Shown: positions 43,758 to 54,168, numbered from the stretch's first letter. The stretch is 64,000 bases of DNA from Piliocolobus tephrosceles (GCF_002776525.5 NC_045446.1:63328742-63392741); one strand, 5' to 3'. A program made the numbers and translations. Notes: a model not told the origin generated them from the letters alone.

Positions 43758-43940
43758 GAGCTAACTTTTTTTAAAGGTCAGATAGTGAATATTTTAGACT
43801 TCACAGGCCATAAGGTCTTTATCACAACTACTCAACTCTTTGTAAACAGATGGGTACGGTTGTGTTCCAATAAAGCTGAATTTACAAAAGCAGACTGGAT
43901 CTGGCTTTTGTACTATAGTTTGTCTACCCCTGTTCTCAAG
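43758..43940. mobile_element. hAT-Charlie-type DNA transposon fragment
   Basis: AAGGTCAGATAGTGAATATT, TTCACAGGCCATAAGGTCTT, ACAACTACTCAACTCTTTGT and GTTCCAATAAAGCTGAATTT match a common nonautonomous hAT-Charlie family as I know it. An internal deletion joins the two halves. The AATAAA within it is repeat-derived and is not a gene polyadenylation site. Confidence 0.75.
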
Positions 43941-44100
43941 TTTGACAACTGTGTGATCCTGATATTCACGGATCTCATGCATTCTCAAGGTTCCAAAGCT
44001 TGGAGGTTCCAGGTCCAGATCCAAGTCAGATGGCAACGAAAGCCCTGGTCAGGTGGCTGTGTCAGGTCCCCTAGGGGCGCTCCAGCCACAACTCTGATGG

Positions 44101-44127
44101 CATCACCCCTCCCTTCCCTGCAGGGCG
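44101..44127 (+). promoter_or_regulatory. Splice acceptor and start context of the P2RY2 coding exon
   Basis: The pyrimidine run ACCCCTCCCTTCCCTGCAG ends at 44123. The exon begins GGCG directly before ATG at 44128. G at -3 and G at +4 give a good Kozak context, which supports this start. No in-frame upstream ATG lies in the same exon. Confidence 0.88.
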
Positions 44128-45261
44128 ATGGCGGCAGACCTGGGCCCCTGGAATGGCACCTTCAATGGCACCTGGGATGGGGATGAGCTGGGCTACAGGT
44201 GCCGCTTCAACGAGGACTTCAAGTACGTGCTGCTGCCTGTGTCCTACAGCGTGGTGTGCGTGCTTGGGCTGTGTCTGAACGCCGCGGCGCTCTACATCTT
44301 CTTGTGCCGCCTCAAGACCTGGAATGCATCCACCACATACATGTTCCACCTGGCTGTGTCTGATGCGCTGTATGCGGCCTCCCTGCCGCTGCTGGTCTAT
44401 TACTACGCCCGCGGCGACCACTGGCCCTTCAGCACCGTGCTCTGCAAGCTGGTGCGCTTCCTCTTCTACACCAATCTTTACTGCAGCATCCTCTTCCTCA
44501 CCTGCATCAGCGTGCACCGGTGTCTGGGTGTCTTACGCCCTCTGCGCTCCCTGCGCTGGGGCCAGGCCCGCTACGCTCGCCGGGTGGCCGGGGCCGTGTG
44601 GGTGTTGGTGCTGGCCTGCCAGGCCCCTGTGCTCTACTTTGTCACCACCAGCACACGTGGGGGCCGCGTGACCTGCCACGACACATCGGCGCCCGATCTC
44701 TTCAGCCGCTTTGTGGCCTACAGCTCAGTCATGCTGGGCCTGCTCTTCGCGGTGCCCTTTGCCATCATCCTTGTCTGTTACATGCTCATGGCTCGGCGGT
44801 TGCTAAAGCCGGCCTACGGGACCTCGGGTGGCCTGCCTAGGGCCAAGCGCAAGTCCGTGCGCACCATCGCCTTGGTGCTGGCTGTCTTTGCCCTCTGCTT
44901 CCTGCCCTTCCATGTCACCCGCACCCTCTACTACTCCTTCCGCTCGCTGGACCTCAGCTGCCACACCCTCAACGCCATCAACATGGCCTACAAGGTCACC
45001 CGGCCGCTGGCCAGTGCTAACAGTTGCCTTGACCCGGTGCTCTACTTCCTCGCTGGGCAGAGGCTCGTACGTTTTGCCCGAGATGCCAAGCCACCCACTG
45101 ACCCCAGCCCTGCCACCCCAGCTCGCCGCAGGCTGGGCCTGCGCAGATCCGACAGAACTGACATGCAGAGGATAGAAGATGTGTTGGGCAGCAGTGAGGA
45201 CTCTAGGCGGACAGAGTCCACGCCGGCTGGTAGCGAGAACACTAAAGACATTGGGCTGTAG
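44128..45261 (+). CDS. P2RY2: P2Y purinoceptor 2 (ATP/UTP receptor)
   Basis: This is a Gq-coupled plasma-membrane receptor for extracellular ATP and UTP that activates phospholipase C and Ca2+ release. The 377-residue length equals the human protein. Seven membrane segments lie near 33-58, 70-93, 107-131, 151-172, 195-221, 246-270 and 283-308. N-glycosylation sequons are at N9 and N13. RGD at 95-97, the integrin-binding motif of this receptor, is kept in the first extracellular loop. Disulfide cysteines C25, C106, C183 and C278 are present. HRC at 130-132 replaces DRY and DPVLY at 302-306 replaces NPxxY, both family-typical. Nucleotide-contact residues H262, R265, K289 and R292 are intact. 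PXXP motifs occur at 323-331, and the known phosphosites S243, T344 and S356 are kept. The reading frame is intronless and complete, and the gene looks functional. About 14 residues differ from human by memory, including Leu46. Confidence 0.99.
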   Translation: MAADLGPWNGTFNGTWDGDELGYRCRFNEDFKYVLLPVSYSVVCVLGLCLNAAALYIFLCRLKTWNASTTYMFHLAVSDALYAASLPLLVYYYARGDHWPFSTVLCKLVRFLFYTNLYCSILFLTCISVHRCLGVLRPLRSLRWGQARYARRVAGAVWVLVLACQAPVLYFVTTSTRGGRVTCHDTSAPDLFSRFVAYSSVMLGLLFAVPFAIILVCYMLMARRLLKPAYGTSGGLPRAKRKSVRTIALVLAVFALCFLPFHVTRTLYYSFRSLDLSCHTLNAINMAYKVTRPLASANSCLDPVLYFLAGQRLVRFARDAKPPTDPSPATPARRRLGLRRSDRTDMQRIEDVLGSSEDSRRTESTPAGSENTKDIGL

Positions 45262-45910
45262 GAGCAGAACACTTCGGCCTGCGCAGGTTTATATTGGGAA
45301 GCTGCAGGGGACCAGGACTTGTGCAGATTGTACGGTCTCCCCAGATATGGACCATCAGTGACTCATGCTGGATGACCAAGGAAGCCATGACCCCATGCTC
45401 CGTCATTTGACAGGGGCTCAGGATATTCGCTCTGTGGTCCAGAGTCAACTGTTCCCATAACCCCTAGTCACCATTTGTGTGTATGAATTGGGGGAATTAA
45501 GTTTCAAGAAAGGCGAGAGTTAAGGTCAGTGACACCCCTGGCCTGACTCTCATGCAAGTAGCTGGCTGTACTGCCAAGGTACCTAGGTTGGAGTCCAGCC
45601 TAATCAAGTCAAATGGAGAAACAGGCCCAGAGAGGAAGCTGGCTTACCAAGGTCACATACCAGAGTCTGTAGCTGAGCTACCTGGGGTGGCAGCCAGGTC
45701 ACAGATTGGCCAGAAAACCCTGGTAAGTAATGAGGGCTGAGTTTGCACAGTGGTCTGGAATGGACTGGGTGCCACGGTGGACTCAGCTCTGAGGAGTACC
45801 CCCAGCCCAAGAGATGAACATCTGGGGACTAATGTCATAGACCCATCTGGAGGCTCCCGTGGGCTGGGAGCCAGTGTGAGGCTGTAACTTATACTAAAGG
45901 TTGTGTTGCC
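45262..45910 (+). other. P2RY2 3' UTR (end uncertain)
   Basis: The sequence follows the TAG stop. I find no canonical AATAAA or ATTAAA within about 700 bp. TATACTAAAGG near 45890 followed by a GT-rich stretch (GGTTGTGTTGCC; TTATTGTGTGCTTGG) is the best candidate end, through a non-canonical signal. A plus-strand MIR-like block (AATGGAGAAACAGGCCCAGA) lies at about 45600-45700 inside it. The 3' end is inferred. Confidence 0.5.
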
Positions 45911-46028
45911 TGCTGAGCTGTGCCTTATTGTGTGCTTGGGGGATGAGGATATGGTGGGGAAGCTTTCACCAGCCACGCAAGGGTCCTTTCTCCAACCCAT
46001 TCCCTTCTGCCACCTGCCTTCTCACTTC

Positions 46029-46083
46029 TTACAGGTATGAACCACTGCACCCGGCCCCTCTTGAGCTTTCTTAGTGATTGCCT
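46029..46083 (-). repeat. 55-bp copy of the Alu-flank junction found at 47471-47525
   Basis: The last 25 or so bases of a reverse Alu (TTACAGGTATGAACCACTGC...) followed by the unique-type flank TCTTGAGCTTTCTTAGTGAT appear here without the rest of an Alu. The same 55 bp, with one mismatch, is the junction of the full Alu with its right flank at 47471-47525. Confidence 0.95.
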
Positions 46084-47196
46084 ATCTCAGGAGTAGTCTC
46101 CTTTCAGGGATCCTCTCTGTAGACCCCAGGTCATTCCCCACTTTAAAGCCAGTTGGCTTCTGTGCCTGACTGTGCTGAGCACAGAGAGAAGTCAGGTGCA
46201 GTCCCAGTCCTTGAGATTTCCCGGTTTAGGTGATGGCCAGTCATGTGCTGGTAAATGTTAAACCATTTAACTGGAGCTCTGATTTAACTGGGAACCCCTT
46301 CTTTGTAGAACTGCCCAGTTTCATGATGCAAAAGCTCTTATGGCCGAATTCAAACTATAAACATGATGTCAGCTTCCTTGTAAAATTCCTGAAAATTTAA
46401 CAATTGGTTCTTGGAAGCAGGTACAAGTCACTCTAGCACACCACTGGATAATGCCAAGTGGATGGGGCTGTGAGCCAGGGGGTCAGGGAAGGGTTCCTGG
46501 AGTAGGAGACTCCTGAGCTGTAGCTTCTGAGAAAAGCAGCTCACCAGAAGAAAATCCACATGCAGGATGCATCCCAGGCAAAGACATGGGGCAAGAGGGC
46601 AGGGTGGGCAGGAGCCATAAGCAGGCTGGACAGCTGGCTCCAGGCTCAAGGCAGGGTTGGAGCTGGGTCACAAGGAGGCCAAGTTAGGGCTCCCTCCTTG
46701 CCCTGACCCTAAGGCTTCTTTTGCATTGTGGGTAAATATGAAAGAGACTCACTCCTCCTCCTGTCCATCCTCTGCCTTCTGGGAAAATCCCAGAATGGCA
46801 GGGTGTTGCTCAGGCTGGGTCAGGACTTAGCATGGGGGAGATGGGTTTCACCTATGATAGGTCTGGGTCTAGCCAGGACCACTCGGGGCTGATGTGTGGA
46901 GCTCAGCTGGACAGGGCCCTGCCCTAGCCTTTGGAAAGGGACACGGCAAAGCTGACAGGCCTCATTCTTGATCTCAAGGACAGGGACTCACTCCTCTCCC
47001 TGTGGGAGAGCCCTCGCTCTGTGGGCCCACTCTGCCTGCCTCCTCTGACCTCTCCACCCTTCCCACTCTGCCACAGACTACGACCCAAATGATTGCACTG
47101 TGCCACGTGGGTGACCTGCTCAGAATAGTGCGAGCTATTCACCTCTCACATTCTAGGTTCTATACTTCTGTTAATGTAGCCGATGTCCTTCTGAGC
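46084..47196. other. Intergenic sequence downstream of P2RY2
   Basis: No gene, RNA or strong repeat is recognised. The stretch is GC-moderate and seems unique. Confidence 0.5.
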
Positions 47197-47499
47197 TTTT
47201 TTTTTTTTCTTTTTGAGACGAAGTCTTTTTCTGTCACCCAGGCTGGAAGTGCAGTGGCGCAGTCTTGGCTCACTGCAACTCTCTGCCTCCCGGGTTCAAG
47301 CAATTCTCCTGCCTCAGCTTCCCAAGTAGTTGGGATTACAGGTATGTACCACCACACCCGGCTAAGTTTTGTGTTTTTAATAGAGGCAGGGTTTTGCCAT
47401 GTTGGCCAGGCTGGCCTCAAACTCCTGACTTCAAGTGATCCACCTGCCTCAGCCTCCCAAAGTGCTGGGATTACAGGTATGAACCACCGCACCCGGCCC
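47197..47499 (-). mobile_element. Alu (S-type), minus strand
   Basis: Full-length Alu with a T tail at 47197-47215 and a 5' end at about 47498. The flanks CTTCTGAGCTTT and CTCTTGAGCTTT resemble a diverged TSD, indicating this is the original insertion site. Confidence 0.9.
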
Positions 47500-47786
47500 C
47501 TCTTGAGCTTTCTTAGTGATTGCCTGTTACAAACCACCCTTCAGCCTTTCCTGCAGGCCTGAGCCACTCCATAAGGACACAGGAGGGGCTTATTCACCAT
47601 CTAATCCTGTGGCAGGCACAGGTCGGGGTGGATACTGGAGACCCCGGGCGAACCAGGGACAGGCCCAGAGCCCCACCTCTGGAACCCAGTTGAACTGCAT
47701 GGCCCCTTGGTATGCACGTCCTACCTTGTTGCTCAGTGCCCAGGCCACTCGCCTTGTGGGTGAGGTTCCTGCCCTGATGCCTCATG

Positions 47787-47974
47787 CTATTTTCAGCCCA
47801 AGTAAGACCATAATTTTCCACTCCTGGCCCCAGACCATTGTCCAGCAGTGACGTGGGGGGACCTGCCTGCCCTCAAAATATCTCCTATTACCCTCCAGTA
47901 CTCCCTGCCCCCTTCACAGCTCCCTAACCTGACATCACTTCCTGGGCTGTTGACTCATGAAGGCCACTGTGAAA
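47787..47974 (+). repeat. Local duplication, copy A
   Basis: Non-Alu sequence starting CTATTTTCAGCCC and ending AAGGCCACTGTGAAA, paralogous to 50067-50297. Shared blocks include ATTGTCCAGCAGTGACGTG, AAAATATCTCCT and GAAGGCCACTGTGAAA. This copy has a consensus AP-1 site TGACTCA at 47951-47957 and TGACGTG at 47849-47855. Confidence 0.85.
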
Positions 47975-48224
47975 GGGCACGTGCCCAGCTCTTCCTGCCC
48001 AGGGTGACTGGGATGGAGCCATAGAGCTGAGGCCAGGGACAGGGCAGGGATGGGAGGAAGGGGAGGGTAGAGAGTTGAGTGTCAGGGAGTAAACATCTGC
48101 TGATGTGCCTGCAGCAGCTGTTCTCAATGAACTGCATGACATCAGGGCAGGGTCCCTGGCACACAGTGGTCTCTGCCCTGGGTGACAGGTGTTCCAGGGC
48201 CCAGGAGGGATGGGAGAACCCCAG

Positions 48225-48420
48225 GTGATATCCCCACTTTCACCCCCTGAGGTTAGAAGAGGCCCTAAACAGCATGTTATCCACACATGGTTGCTCCAGG
48301 TCAAGCCACCAAAGCTACCTCTCTGCCACCCTTGTCATGGCAGATTTGGGCTGCTTTGTTTAGAATCAGGCACATGGGGGAGGGGAGCCGTGTATTGACC
48401 CATGTTCCACACACCCTGCA
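48225..48420. other. Intergenic sequence, no gene recognised
   Basis: Unique-looking sequence between the duplication copy A and a MIR. No coding signature is visible. Confidence 0.4.
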
Positions 48421-48424
48421 GGAC

Positions 48425-48600
48425 CCTCTCATCTCTGTTATATGGTGGATGCTTCACAGAAACCCTGTGAAGTAGACGTTATGATCCCATTTAGCAGATG
48501 AGGAAACAGAAGGGCGCGAGAAGTGAGGACTTGCTCCAGGTTATCCAGGCCATCAGAGTGAGTCAGAGTGAGTCCAGGGTCACCTGATGGCCAGAATCAT
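48425..48600 (+). repeat. MIR, plus strand
   Basis: CAGAAACCCTGTGAAGTAGA, CCCATTTAGCAGATGAGGAA and GACTTGCTCCAGGTTATCCA follow the MIR order. A 10-bp direct repeat GAGTCAGAGT sits at its end. Confidence 0.75.
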
Positions 48601-50066
48601 GCCCCTTCTAGTGCCCCACGATGCTCACAACCCCGCAGGGCAGGAGGTTCTCTAAGGGGCCCCTCGCATGATTCAAGATGACAGAGGCGGTGTAGCAAGG
48701 ATGTGAGAACACAGATGCTCCACCCAGACCACCTCAGTGTCAATATTGTCCCCACTTTCCTTGCTGGGGTCTCTTGGGCAAGTAACCTAATCTTGCAGTA
48801 CCTCAGCTTTCCCATTTCTAAGTGAGATGCTACCTTCCACGCAGGGCACTGTGGGGCTTCCGTACATCATTACACACAAAGTCCTCCTCACAGTGCCCGC
48901 TGTGTGCTCAGCATTTATATGCCTGGCACCAGGCCTGGGGGCTACGGAGGCAAACCACCTGGGCCCTGCCCTCCTGGAGTTGACATCACTTAGTAAGTAA
49001 CCACTTTGGGATACATGTTTTGAAGGAGAGGACAGTGTGCCTGGCCAGTGAGCAATAGTGGGCCGTACGTCTCCAGGGACCCCTTCCGTGGGATGTGGGA
49101 GGAGGGAAGCAGGTCTGTCCTGGGGGAATGTGTGGGGCCACCTCTGCCCTGCCTGGCAGTGGGTGGATTTCAGGACCATGGGCCTGTGCTGTTTACAGAA
49201 CCTTGTCCACGTGCCCAGCTGTGGGAGGGTAGCATGGAGCGGAAGAAGAAGGCCCCCCTAAGGCAAGCTTCAGGACCTTGCCACTTCAGGCTACAGAGCT
49301 CCTACCCTCCCATGGCAGCAGGGTGGCCATTTCTCCCGGACTGGGGTATCCACCATGGGGCTCTGCAGCCAACCCTCACTTCACTAAGAGTCCAGAGATC
49401 TAGGAGCAGAGGACTGGTCTGGAGCCGGGCAAGGGCAGGCAGTTTTTGCTGTGTGACCTGAGGCCACTTGCCTGCCTTCTCTGGACTGCACTCTGGGGCC
49501 TGGAGACCTGTTCCCCTGTTCCAGTTTCCCCACCTCAGTGAAGGCACAAGCAACAGCTACCTCCCAGGCATTTCCAAGACCCTCCAGGCCCCCGGTTCTG
49601 AGGACTTGGGTGGAGGCAGTGTTTCTCCCCAGCATCAAGTGACCAGAGAAGTGAAGTGACCCCACTGCCACCACACAGAGCCACACAGTGCCATGTCTGG
49701 AGCTCCTGCCTCCTGCAAGGTGGAGGGTGAGGCTTGGCCAGGAGTGACCAGTCTACAGGGTGAGGGGTGTGCTTGTGGGGGTGAAGGGTTGGGGTGAGAA
49801 CTGAGCCCACGTCAAACTCATCTTCCTCTGCTCTAATATACTGTGCAACTTCGGGGAGTCACTGCTCCTCTCTGGGCCTCATTTTCCCCATCTTCGATAG
49901 GACTTGGCTCTGCCTGGCCACTCCTCCTCCAGTGGGGGAATTCCTGGGCTTGCCTCTGTGTTGGCTCCAGCTCAGGTGTCAGTCTCAGCCCTGTCCCAGA
50001 CAGAAACAATGGGCCAGGCAGGGCCAGTCACCCCCTGTCCTTGGGGGCTCCACCCACAGCCCTGGA
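48601..50066. other. Intergenic sequence, no gene recognised
   Basis: Traces of old repeats (for example TCAGCATTTATATGCCTGGC near 48910, and a minus MIR-like block TGCAACTTCGGGGAGTCACT near 49845) occur in otherwise unassigned sequence. There is no coding evidence. Confidence 0.45.
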
Positions 50067-50297
50067 CTATTTTCAGCCCTTACAGATGGAGTCAGAAAAG
50101 GATTTTCCACTCCCAGCACAATGACTGCCCTGGACAATTGTCCAGCAGTGACGTGAGGGACCCGCCTGCCCCAAAATATCTCCTGCCCCTAGTTTCCAAG
50201 CCTCTCTGCCCTGCTCCTCGCCTCCTGGCCCTGCTCCTTACATCCCCACCCTGATGTCATGTCCTGGGGCTGTTAACTCCTGAAGGCCATTGTGAAA
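50067..50297 (+). repeat. Local duplication, copy B
   Basis: Paralogue of 47787-47974, about 2.28 kb downstream in the same orientation. It carries two extra blocks (near 50080-50140 and 50190-50245). TGACGTG at 50149-50155 is kept, but the AP-1 site of copy A is degenerate here (TTAACTC). Confidence 0.85.
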
Positions 50298-50689
50298 CAT
50301 CTCGTGAGACTCCTGGGAGACACAACCAGTTGGAATGAGTTTTCCCTCCTGGCAGGGACCCTAGGGATTGTTTGGCTGCTTAGTGGGACTGGTGGCCCAG
50401 AGAGGGCTGTGCCTTATGCAGTCACACAGCAGTCAGTGTGCAGCCTAGACATAAGCCCAGGGCTCTTTGACTGCTCCCGCTGCCTCAGCCAAATTCATTA
50501 GCTCCAGTCTGTGCCTCCTGGAACTGAGAGCTCGCCACTGAGCTTCCTGAGATGGGCACCTGGGGCCCGAATAGTGTGGGTGGAGAGGTGCAGCTCAGGC
50601 TCTGACCTTGGAGTAAGCCAAGTACATGGGCCTGACCTTAAAACCTTTCTCCCCATTGGGTCCCATTTTTACCAAATGTGGCTGTTAGA
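50298..50689. other. Intergenic sequence, no gene recognised
   Basis: No repeat or coding signal is recognised, apart from a weak MIR-like block near 50385-50450. Confidence 0.4.
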
Positions 50690-51060
50690 AACTGAATGTT
50701 TGTGTCCCCTACCCCGCAAATTCATATGTTGAAATCCCAACTGCCAAGGTGATGGTGTTAGAAGGTGGGGCCTTTGGGAGGTAACCAGGTCCTAAGGGTG
50801 CAGCCCTCATGAATGAGTTTAGTGCCCTTACAGAAGGGACCCCAGAGAGCTCCTCACCCTCTTTCCACCATGTGAGGATATAATGAGAAGCTGGCAGTCT
50901 GCAGCCTGGAAGAGGTCCCTCACCAGATCCCAACCATGCTGGCACCCCAATCTCAGACTTCCAGTCTTCAGAATGGTGAGAAATAAATGTCTCTTGTTTC
51001 TAATCCACCCAGTCTGTGGCATTTTGTTATAGCAGCCCACACTGACTGTGACTGAACTCA
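50690..51060 (+). mobile_element. Solo MLT1-type (MaLR) LTR, plus strand
   Basis: GAAACTGAATGTTTGTGTCC, GGTGGGGCCTTTGGGAGGTA, AGTGCCCTTACAGAAGGGAC, GTGAGAAATAAATGTCTCTT and GTCTGTGGCATTTTGTTATA follow the MLT1 consensus from end to end. No internal region is attached, so it is a solitary LTR. AATAAA near 50980 is its own polyadenylation signal. Confidence 0.88.
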
Positions 51061-53430
51061 GGGTGACAAAGCAGCAGCTCTGGGGCAAAGGGGAGGGTGG
51101 GGACCACAGGGCAGCTGATGCAGGAGCGGAGTTCTGGCCCAGTTCAGCCATCACCAATTCTGGGACTGCAAATTCAATTTCTTCATCTGGAAAAGTGAAC
51201 TGGTAATACCGATACCTCTTTTCCCAGTTTACTAGACAGCAACGATGCAGTGAGGCATAAACACCCAATTGTTTGATTTTTCCTCCCACTCATGCTGCCT
51301 GCTCGGTGACATGTGATTTTCCTTTCCCATCCATAAACTGCGCATTTGGCAAGCTCCAAACTTTTGAGTCACTTTTGGGTAACAAAGTCAGGTTTAAAAT
51401 TTCCATCGCCTGCTTAATGGAACGCTCACCAGTCCTCTTCCCCTGTGCTGTGAGGACCCTCCTCACTCCTCTTCTGGGTCCCTCTCTCCTCTAGGTGTTG
51501 GGGCAGGCTGGGGAGGAAAGGGACCAATGTGTCTTTCCAGGTGATGCTATAGCCCTCTCTTGTTGACCTTGCTTCCTGGGCCATCAGTGCCCCCTGCACA
51601 GAACTCTCCAAACATCAGTCCACACCTTTGTAAAAATAGTCTCTCCTCTAAGCTATCCCAAAATGACCTGATTGGAGTGTGCAGCGACTTTCCTGCTGGG
51701 ACTCTGACTGATACCCTGGTCTCCCTGAGTGATTTTCCTGCACACCCTGCTGGGGGTGTAGAAGCCTGTCCCCCTCCCTCTGCATACCCCACACTTGGCT
51801 GAGATCTCACAGCTGCAAAGATGTCTTTGAATCCATGGAGCCCAGGGTTCAGCGTGTAGAGTGAGGCTGGGGTGTGTAGAGAGCTGGGGTAAGGAACCCT
51901 GAGAACGTGTCTTACCCCAGTTGTTTCCAGGTTTCTTTAGAAAGCGGGCTATTTTACCCCATGTGTCCTCAGATTTATGTCCTGGAAACAAATTCCAAAT
52001 CAGCAGCCACGTGAAAAGTCCCCTCCTCTCCGCTGTGGAATGAAACTGTTAGACAAGCCTTTGTGACCAAAGCAATTGTAAAATGTAGGGGAGGAAATTA
52101 AAAGCCTGCCACCTTAGTCCACACAGTGCGTGCTGTCTCTGTGTGTTTGCATGTGTGTTTACGTGTGTGCTGAGTGATCACATCTGTTCAAGGCAGGATA
52201 GTGAGGGGCAAGGGGCAGTCCTGGCAGGTACCAAGTGGACACTCGGAGACAGAAGGGCTGCAGGTGGGCAGCCAGGCCACAGGTGGGCAACGAGGGGCTG
52301 CCAGGAGTCAGACTAAAAGCCGGAGGTGGAAGTGTAATGGCAGGAAGAGATGGGAATGGAGAGAGGGTCCAGCTGCCAGCTCTGCGGCGACCCCTCCTTC
52401 GCTCCCTCCCACTCTGACTCCCTTTCCCTCCCCACTCCCCATCACCCTCCTCTTTTGCTCCCTGTCCCCAGAATCCTTGGGAGCAAAGGGAGGCAGACAG
52501 GGACAGTCCACTCTGCTCTGCCCTGGATGTTTAGTCTATGGAGGGCCCCAGGTTGGTTGGTGCTGCTCTGCTTCCCCCTGGTGGCCAGAGCCAGCAGCAG
52601 TGCCAGGAAACGGGAGCTGGGATCCAGACCTTCGCCTATGGGGTGATAGGAAAATGATCCGGCTGCAGCCAGGCTGTTGACTGTGAGGGTCCGGGACAGG
52701 GAGAGCTGAAAATTGAAACAGAGAACACAATTTGCATACAGTGACTTGCCAACATGCCCTGACTTGCCAACAAGGTGACGGTGCCTGACCCAAACCATGA
52801 TGTCCGTCTCCTGCACCCCCAGCCAGGGGTAGAGATCATTCCCTGCCAAGCAATCCCTTTTCCTGTGGAAGACCACTCTTCACAGGGTCCTGGGCCTCCC
52901 CAGCTCAGCCTTAGGGACACAGCACATCTGCCCAAGGCAGCCATGGAAGGGCATGGGAGGGTATAACCATGCCCTTTCCAAAGACTGGGCACCCCTAACT
53001 CCCTCTTCTACCCCACTCCAGTAACCCCACCCTCACCAGAGACCCCTGCCCTCTGAATGCCCCTAGAAGTCCTTGTCTTCTCACAGGACAGCCTCCAAAA
53101 CTGCACTCCATGCCCTGGAGAAGTGTGACTAGCACAGCCGGTTCTCCCAGGAACTCCATCTGGGAAGAAGTTGGGGTTCATCCACCACACCCGAGATGCC
53201 TGTAATTTGGATCCCACCGGCATGTCTGTAAGTAAGATGTGTCTGACTCCTGTGGAAGTCATGTGGAAGGGGAGGCCTGAGTTCGGGGTCCTTGGGTGGA
53301 TCCAGAAGCAGAGGTAAGATGGGAAGCCTCAGCCAGCCTCCTAAGCCGTCCTCTCAGATCTCTGCACACCTCTCACCCACAAGCTTTTACTCCACATAAA
53401 CCCAGACGCCCTCATTCACAGCACAAAAAG
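51061..53430. other. Intergenic sequence, no gene recognised
   Basis: Unique-looking sequence with short overlapping frames on both strands and no identifiable protein family. A CTCF-like motif at 52574-52587 is listed separately. Confidence 0.45.
52574..52587 (-). promoter_or_regulatory. CTCF-like core motif
   Basis: The plus strand reads CCCCCTGGTGGCCA. Its reverse complement TGGCCACCAGGGGG contains the CCACCAGGGGG core of the CTCF consensus. Occupancy is unknown. Confidence 0.4.
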
Positions 53431-53540
53431 CACATAAACCCTGGAGTCAGAGGGACTTGCGTTTGAGTCCCAGCTCTGCCACTCATCAACCAGGCGACCT
53501 TGGGTATCTGTTTCCTCATCATAAACAAAGGGGGTAACCA
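53430..53540 (-). repeat. MIR, minus strand
   Basis: CCTGGAGTCAGAGGGACTTG, GTTTGAGTCCCAGCTCTGCC and TGGGTATCTGTTTCCTCATC are the reverse complement of MIR, cut on the right by an Alu. Confidence 0.85.
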
Positions 53541-53843
53541 GCCGGGCATGGCAGCTTACACCTGTAATCCCAGTACTTGGGGAGATTGAGGCGGGTGGAT
53601 CATTTGAGCTCAGGAGTTTGATACCAGCCTGGCCAACATGGTGAAACCCCATCTCTACTAAAATACAAAAATTAGCCGGCAACGGTGGCATGTGCCTGTA
53701 ATCCCAGCTACCCAGGAGGCTGAGGCAAGAGAATTCCTTGAACCTGGGAGGTGGGAGGTGGAGGTTGCAGTGAGCCGAGATTACGCCACTGCACTGCAGC
53801 CTAGGCAACAGAGCAAGACTCTGTCTCAAATTAGAAAAAAAAA
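53541..53843 (+). mobile_element. Alu (S-type), plus strand
   Basis: Begins GCCGGGCATGGCAGCTTACA and ends in an A tail (TTAGAAAAAAAAAGG). A 7-bp internal repeat, GGTGGGAGGTGGAGG, lies in the right arm. Confidence 0.92.
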
Positions 53844-54168
53844 GGAGGGTGGTAATAATCATACTCACATCATAGTTTATTTGTGCTGTTTCTCCTTGCT
53901 AGGATGAAAGTTCTCAAAGGCAGGGATCTCTGTTTGGGTCACTGCTTTATCCTCCATGCCCATCAGTGCCTGGCACATTCCTTTCCTTTGCAAAGGAAAT
54001 AAATTAATTATTTTACAAGTTTCACAATGGCGCTTTGAGGCAGGAACCTTATTATCATCCACTCATTCATTCATTTATTCAACAAATATTTAGTAAGTAC
54101 CTACTATGTGCCAGGTACTGCTCTGTGTAGTGCCCATAAATCATCAGTGAATAAAAAAGAGAAAGACA

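Noticed and set aside
43860..43900. AATAAA near the P2RY2 coding exon as a gene polyadenylation site
   Set aside because: It lies inside a recognised hAT-type transposon upstream of the coding exon acceptor, not after a gene.
44071..44517. Frames on the antisense strand and in other frames of the P2RY2 exon
   Set aside because: They are shadows of the receptor coding sequence. The receptor frame explains the region completely, with conserved motifs.
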